Part shown: positions 59,501 to 64,000 of the stretch, piece after piece
Layout: every line of letters starts with the position of its first letter
Position numbering within the stretch: the stretch's first letter is position 1
From: Ascidia mentula
Taxonomy: Eukaryota > Chordata > Ascidiacea > Phlebobranchia > Ascidiidae
NCBI GenBank assembly: GCA_947561715.1
Contig: OX387197.1
Coordinates: 21,912,266 to 21,976,265 of the forward strand
Length of the DNA: 64,000 nucleotides
Direction: 5' to 3'
The notes under the pieces: model-generated
The model's input: the letters and a program-made list of their open reading frames with translations, nothing else
Databases searched by the model: none
Told to the model about the DNA's origin: nothing
Made by a program: the position numbers and the translations under genes

Positions 59501-62500
59501 CACGTATAAATATGTTGTTATTATACAGCAGTATTGTACGTTTGTCATTGGGTTCTGCAATTCTTTTAAAATATGATAATACTAACATATTCTATTCCAT
59601 TCCCTATACGATGTACAGGGACAAGATGATCAGAGGGATTCTCTTTTGGACTCGTTACCTTCCCAGATCATAATGCTCCAAACTGAATGGCAGAGTGCTC
59701 ATAACCAACGTGACGCAGGGAAGGATATACCTTATATGAGCACCTCACAAGGAGTGCATGAAGCTTTGCAGTTGCGTCTCAGTCTGGTGGGTGCAAAATG
59801 GGTTGTATTTTTTCCAGGGTTTCGAATTATGGATATTTTGACTGTGTTTGGCCGATATGCCCCCTTCTGTAATGTTGTTTTTTATTTGATGTAAAAATTG
59901 TAAACACACTCATGTATCACTTTGAAATAACCTCTACTTGATGTTGTGTTAAATATTTTCAGGATTTAGATGCGAATAATTTAATTACACGGAATAGAGA
60001 AGGCACAGCTAATATGCAAATCGTGAAAACAAACGTTTCGAACACTGCTGTGCTCACCATCAGTGCTGTAAACTAACTGACTGAGTTGCGGCTAAGCGCC
60101 CACAAAAGCGGACCAGCAGACTTATAACTCGCAAAATTATGTTTATCCATAAATATGTTATTTACAACAGGTTGGAGGTATGTTTGATACTGTGTTGAGC
60201 AACGCACAGTGGACAAGTAACGTCGTAGTTCTTCTGACTCAACTCATAAACTCCGGAATGGTGGAAGTCCAGGTAATCCCTTCATTTCTAACTTCTCTTT
60301 ACAACTGTATCAAATTTATCTTCAAGAAAATTTACACCTTATTGTTAGAATATATATATATATTTCACCCCCAGGACATCATCAACATTCTTAATGAAAT
60401 AAAATTTCAATTCTGAGAGTGTCTTGTTTTTAAAGACAATGACATTTTTGCCACGCAAGAAAAAGGACAAAACCCCATTTAAAAAGACAAATCTTTATTG
60501 TTTTGAAACAAACTATGTTTTATAGCCGTTAACTATTGTAGTTTTAATAGTCTGTTCTTCTGCCACATTAAAGCCTAAGTTGTATTGACCGACGTTTCGC
60601 CTTCTATAAAGCAGGGCTTCCTCAGGGTAGTGGAAAAACAAACAACCAACACCAAGAAAACGTACCACCACGAAAAAATAGAATATGCCTGGCAGCAACA
60701 GCAACATTACAGTTGCATAGTGGTTTGTTGTTCAAATTTGATTTTGGTTGCAGGTGAACGCCGAGTTGTACGATATTGTTTTTGATATGATCGCGATACT
60801 TCTACATCACACGTTGGGGGGTGACGGTTCGAATCGTGGCGAGGGAAGCAAGCGGGAATATATGAATATCGTCAAAAAAATGAAGGTATAATACATGTTG
60901 GTGTGCAAATATCTTCTAGCAGGCAATTGTTTTTTAATTTTGAATTAGGACTTTGTATCAACCATTTAAACAAAAGAATCGCTTTCTCACTAAACTCTTA
61001 ACGGACACAAAGCGGCTTGGATTGCCACCAGATCTCGAACAAAACCAAAATAATCAAGTAGGAGCTATACCTGATTTTCAGTGATGACTCAAAACCACAG
61101 CACATATTTTTTATTTCAATCTTCTTCGAAAAGACGCCACCTGTCCAGATATCAACACAAACGTATTCGTTTTTATTTGCAGAAGGAAATGGCGGAACGA
61201 CAATCTGAAAGCATCCAACGGTTGCGTCAACTCCTACCCATCCCTAGGGCTGAAGTCTACGTTGTCTGTTGTGAGCCGTCGGGTCCGTGGCTCGATTTTA
61301 GGGGCAACAAAGTCCCTGTGCCCGTCGACAGTACTCAAGGCCTACAGGTTAGCATTACTCGCTCGTGGGTATGACGTCAGAGAAATTGTCTAAAACGACC
61401 TCAAAACGCAAAAACTTGAGGGCATGTAAACGAGTTAACCACTGGAGAAATGTCATACACCACCTATTTTTGAACCGCTTTAACCGTGACCTTTTTAGGT
61501 CTGATCCAATTTTCCATTAGCCCGTTTTTGTGTTCGGGGCTAATTCAATAATTGGCTGGCCATATTGATAGACAGTTTTCAGTGGTATGTATACGTGGCA
61601 GCTTAAAATTTTTGTTAAATAGCGGTCACGGTCACAGGGATCTTCAGGAGTCCCAAAAAATAACATGTCTATCTGTGGAGCCAATTGAAACCCCAAGAAC
61701 ACATGTAAACAATTTTTTGCTCCCTAGATTTTTTTGGCTCGAAAATGTATTGTTTTTGTATTTAAATTTTACTGCAGTTGACAACATTGACCTCAAGCAA
61801 TTGTCCACAGTTGCAGAAAAAATGCGGCAAGGCCACGTGAGGTCTGAATCTGCTTCTCGCGGTTACCGTTTGTTATGTTCCCGTCAGGTCGCCAGCAAGC
61901 AAAAGTTGAATGCATGGGACATCATAGAGGGTTTAAAGCAACCGGCACCTCTCTGTCTTGCTTGGTTCGGAGCCAGAAAGATAGAACGGAAGCCTCTCAA
62001 ATACGAAGTGGAACACGCCTTGCTATTACACCATCAACACAACGAGAAAGAGTAAGTTTTTAACTTTCTTAATCCTAGTTGCGGATTTACAGATAAACGC
62101 CATCAAAAGATAGTTAAATCTGATTGTAGGTGAGCGTGGCGCATTAATGACTGCAAATTTAGTGGAATGGAGCTCTGCTGATTACATGGAGATCTGTACA
62201 GGATTTCAAAATTTTGAAGGATTTTAATTCGATTTAACTATTTAAGAAACCAGTTTTTGAAATAATTTCTGAATATTAAAACCTGCTTTCAAACACACAT
62301 ATTAAAAGGTCCATTTTGTTGAACAAAAACATCCCTGTTGCTTAACGAGATCCTATAATATTTGACAACCTTCCGTCTTTATCATCCAGCTTGAGGAAAG
62401 AGTTTCTCAAACCTCCTAAGCTCCCTCCGGAGGAAGAAGAAGAGGAAGTTATCCAACCTCCTGCGAAGATCCCGGAGCGCAAAATGTCCAAGACCAACTT

Positions 62501-63657
62501 GCCTGGATCTTCATCCGGAGATCCGACGAAGAGACCCAAGAGCAACAAGAGGCGTCCGATCCCCAAACCACCCGCAAAGGTCGAAAGGACTTTACCCTTT
62601 TTATATTACCACGCGCCCGTTGCGAAACTATGCTCGTTTTCGTATTATATTCGTATTATATTGCTGAGTATATCACTATCCATTCGGAAAATGTCTACAG
62701 AAAAATAGTTTTCCTCTTAACTGTGGCGTGTATGTAACGCCATGTAATCTCGAACCACTACATAAGATTGTGACTAATGTAGAATTTCTAGATGTATTGT
62801 TCATAAAAATGCCGACATAGTTTGTCAAAAGCTGAAACATGAGGAAATAAGACTCACACGTTTACACGACCCCGGAGTGAGTTCGTAAATCAGTTCCATC
62901 TCTAACCCCAGATTCCCAAGACAACATTCCGAACGGCGAACATGCCACTTGGTGGCGTGCCCAACGTGGCACAGCAAGCAATGCAAAACCCGATTGGACA
63001 AACGGCCCAGCACGGTAACACATACCAGGGATACAACGCACCCAGACAGCAGCAGTACAACTACCAGACAGTCCAGGCCGCCAACACCAACCCGGCAGGC
63101 AACTTCTCTCCCTCCGTTTATCAACCGACCCAACAGCACCTCGCAACCAGTAAGCTCTGTTTGGTGTGACTTAGAGTCAATGCGCCAAGGGTTGTTTATT
63201 GAACTATTTCGATTGCGCGTAAGAATGTAACTAGAACCAGTGGTTCCTGTTACAATAGCTTTGTGAACATGAAATCTGAAACTCGCCATTAAATTCATAT
63301 TATTATACTGAATAAGATGGGCCTGAAATATTGTAATCTTCAGGCATATTTTGGCAGAAAGCGTGGTACTTTCTTGTATTGTACAACCATTAGCCACTCC
63401 GATTTTCATTGCAAAATACTATTTAAAAAGTTTTTGTGAATTTTTATTGCATTAACTGCAACTATCGGCGAATATTTCTATATTTTCTACCAATGTGCGT
63501 ACAACAAAAGTGTTCAGTATTATCAGTGGTTTACATTACAGACAAGAACACCAAACAACAGTTGGCAGACATAATTCGTTCCCGCCAACCCATGCAAAAC
63601 CGTTTCACAGGATTGCCGTCGAACCAGTCGAAAAACTGGACAGAGCAGAAGATGGTG
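44540..63657 (+). CDS. MED12: MED12, Mediator kinase-module subunit (3' end beyond window)
   Basis: Forty in-phase exons (about 1971 codons): 44540-44629, 44780-44899, 45085-45189, 45248-45361, 45553-45676, 45956-46185, 46263-46379, 46596-46714, 47031-47318, 47595-47689, 48024-48157, 48227-48343, 48634-48820, 49168-49302, 49592-49692, 49961-50100, 50509-50656, 51039-51189, 53000-53183, 53563-53805, 54301-54408, 54532-54672, 55177-55341, 55900-56038, 56345-56504, 56899-57072, 57250-57383, 57698-57792, 57873-57978, 58286-58437, 58781-58925, 59216-59392, 59619-59786, 60171-60272, 60754-60885, 61183-61347, 61888-62051, 62390-62579, 62912-63149, 63542-63657. Matches include [52 protein letters not shown] and [15 protein letters not shown]12 activates CDK8/cyclin C and represses transcription. 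The KQGF activation motif (Q46, G47) is intact; the C-terminus is Gln/Asn-rich. Confidence 0.95.
47823..47954 (+). mobile_element. Short Penelope-derived element with 12-bp TSD
   Basis: 132-bp insertion in a MED12 intron, flanked by AACAGAGATGTA at 47811-47822 and 47955-47966. It starts with the inverted tail TTTTGCTGCCAGGCAT, then a degenerate hammerhead-like core (CCGAGGA, AGTC...GAC hairpin, GAAAT), and ends with GTGCCAGAAGAGC, the 3' motif also seen at 9340, 52840 and 60560. Confidence 0.75.
51874..52215 (-). pseudogene. Penelope-like element GIY-YIG endonuclease fragment, left arm
   Basis: Reads [19 protein letters not shown], then [19 protein letters not shown], to a stop at 51874. VVY...YIG with the following Arg is the GIY-YIG nuclease core. 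The CxxC between the two halves is typical of Penelope-like elements. The reverse transcriptase is missing, so this is a 5'-truncated fragment. Protein sequence is identical to the right arm. Confidence 0.85.
52225..52659 (+). pseudogene. Penelope-like element GIY-YIG endonuclease fragment, right arm
   Basis: Extends further 5' than the left copy. It includes the linker between the reverse transcriptase and the nuclease (ITDH-type segment [19 protein letters not shown]), then the same GIY-YIG domain ([21 protein letters not shown]) and C-terminus ending YNNLL and TAA at 52657-52659. Without a reverse transcriptase it cannot be autonomous. Confidence 0.85.
54915..55045 (-). repeat. Hammerhead repeat copy in MED12 intron, core intact
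   Basis: Minus strand: AGCTGCA, CTGATGA (54964-54958), GACCT-TATT-GGTC (54957-54945), GAAA (54944-54941), then a poorly pairing stem III ending GGTC and TATAGCTT. Box 1, stem II and GAAA are intact. Stem I keeps 6 of 7 pairs including a wobble, and stem III is degenerate. Body blocks ACTAGCAGACACAGA and TTTCCACTTAG match the other copies. Antisense to MED12. Confidence 0.7.
60545..60700 (-). mobile_element. Penelope-derived 3'-end fragment in MED12 intron
   Basis: Minus strand contains CTGAGGA, AGCC...GGC and GAAACGTCGGTC (a hammerhead-like core), then TGGCAGAAGAACAGA at the left end. On the right is the shared tail TATGCCTGGCAGCAAC. It ends about 50 bp before exon 60754-60885. No clear target duplication was seen. 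Confidence 0.65.
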
Positions 63658-64000
63658 GTTAGTAAACGCATGGTTATATATTTAAAAAGTGTAATTAGCA
63701 CAAATATGCAAAGAATGTAACACTTTCCTGTTACATTGAAAACTATTACGCAGTGCCAAGCTGGAAATTTTTAAATCGTTTGTAATTGTCTAAATTACTA
63801 GACAAATGTATTTGTATTCCTTCATAGGAATAAGCTAACATATAATAGACTTGGAAACAGCTTATTCCCAATACCTGAGGTCAATATTCAGCCGAATTCC
63901 AAAATTTCATGTCTTTATCAATTTGCATAGGTTTATCAACCTTCTTCATAAATCCCAACGAAACTTCCATGCCATGTTGTTTGAATTTACTTGTCCTACA
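63658..64000 (+). other. MED12 intron, continuing past the window
   Basis: Begins GTTAGT after the last visible MED12 exon. No further exon recognised before the window ends, so the remaining C-terminus lies outside. Confidence 0.6.

Noticed and set aside
60820..60845. tRNA B box (GGTTCGAATCG)
   Set aside because: It lies inside a MED12 exon and is explained by coding sequence.
1..64000. CRISPR arrays, bacterial operons or ribosome-binding sites
   Set aside because: The window is intron-rich animal DNA. No regularly spaced direct repeats were seen.

Overview
The window is animal nuclear DNA. Every gene is split into many short exons with GT-AG introns of mostly 60-700 bases, the base composition is AT-rich, and the recognisable proteins are close to vertebrate forms but clearly diverged. 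Compact introns, fast-evolving chordate-type proteins (MED12, PELP1, gamma-COP, an SLP-76/BLNK-like adaptor) and the repeat content suggest an invertebrate chordate, most likely a sea squirt (tunicate). That placement is inference.

Layout, left to right: the 3' part of FAF1 (+, 24-2579); a complete WD-repeat gene of the WDR87/WDR97 type (+, 3632-11332, 19 exons, about 1018 aa); a rhodopsin-like GPCR (-, 14403-11724, 6 exons, about 421 aa); an unrecognised gene (+, 15850-21138 or 21673); COPG, the gamma subunit of the COPI coatomer (+, 22119-29868, about 870 aa); PELP1, a Rix1/rRNA-processing complex subunit (+, 30622-35455, about 774 aa); an SH2 adaptor of the SLP-76/BLNK family (+, 36326-42893, about 574 aa); and MED12 of the Mediator kinase module (+, 44540 to beyond the window, 40 exons and about 1971 codons seen). 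Exon joins were chosen so that every junction keeps phase. For FAF1, COPG, PELP1, the adaptor SH2 domain and MED12 they also agree with remembered family sequences. The genes are functionally unrelated neighbours with no sign of an operon.

The most interesting signals are these. (1) COPG has two adjacent 68-nt exons of the same phase encoding alternative versions of the same 23-residue helical segment, which looks like a mutually exclusive exon pair. (2) On the minus strand at 7974-8034 there is an apparently intact type I hammerhead ribozyme, with decayed relatives at 5838, 13308, 34355 and 54915. All five lie in introns, antisense to the host gene. (3) MED12 intron 18 holds a 1.2-kb near-perfect palindrome built from two inverted 3' ends of a Penelope-like retroelement with a GIY-YIG endonuclease. 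Small relatives at 9155, 47823 and 60550 (two with clear target-site duplications) carry hammerhead-like cores. (4) There are two GC-AG introns, each supported by reading phase.
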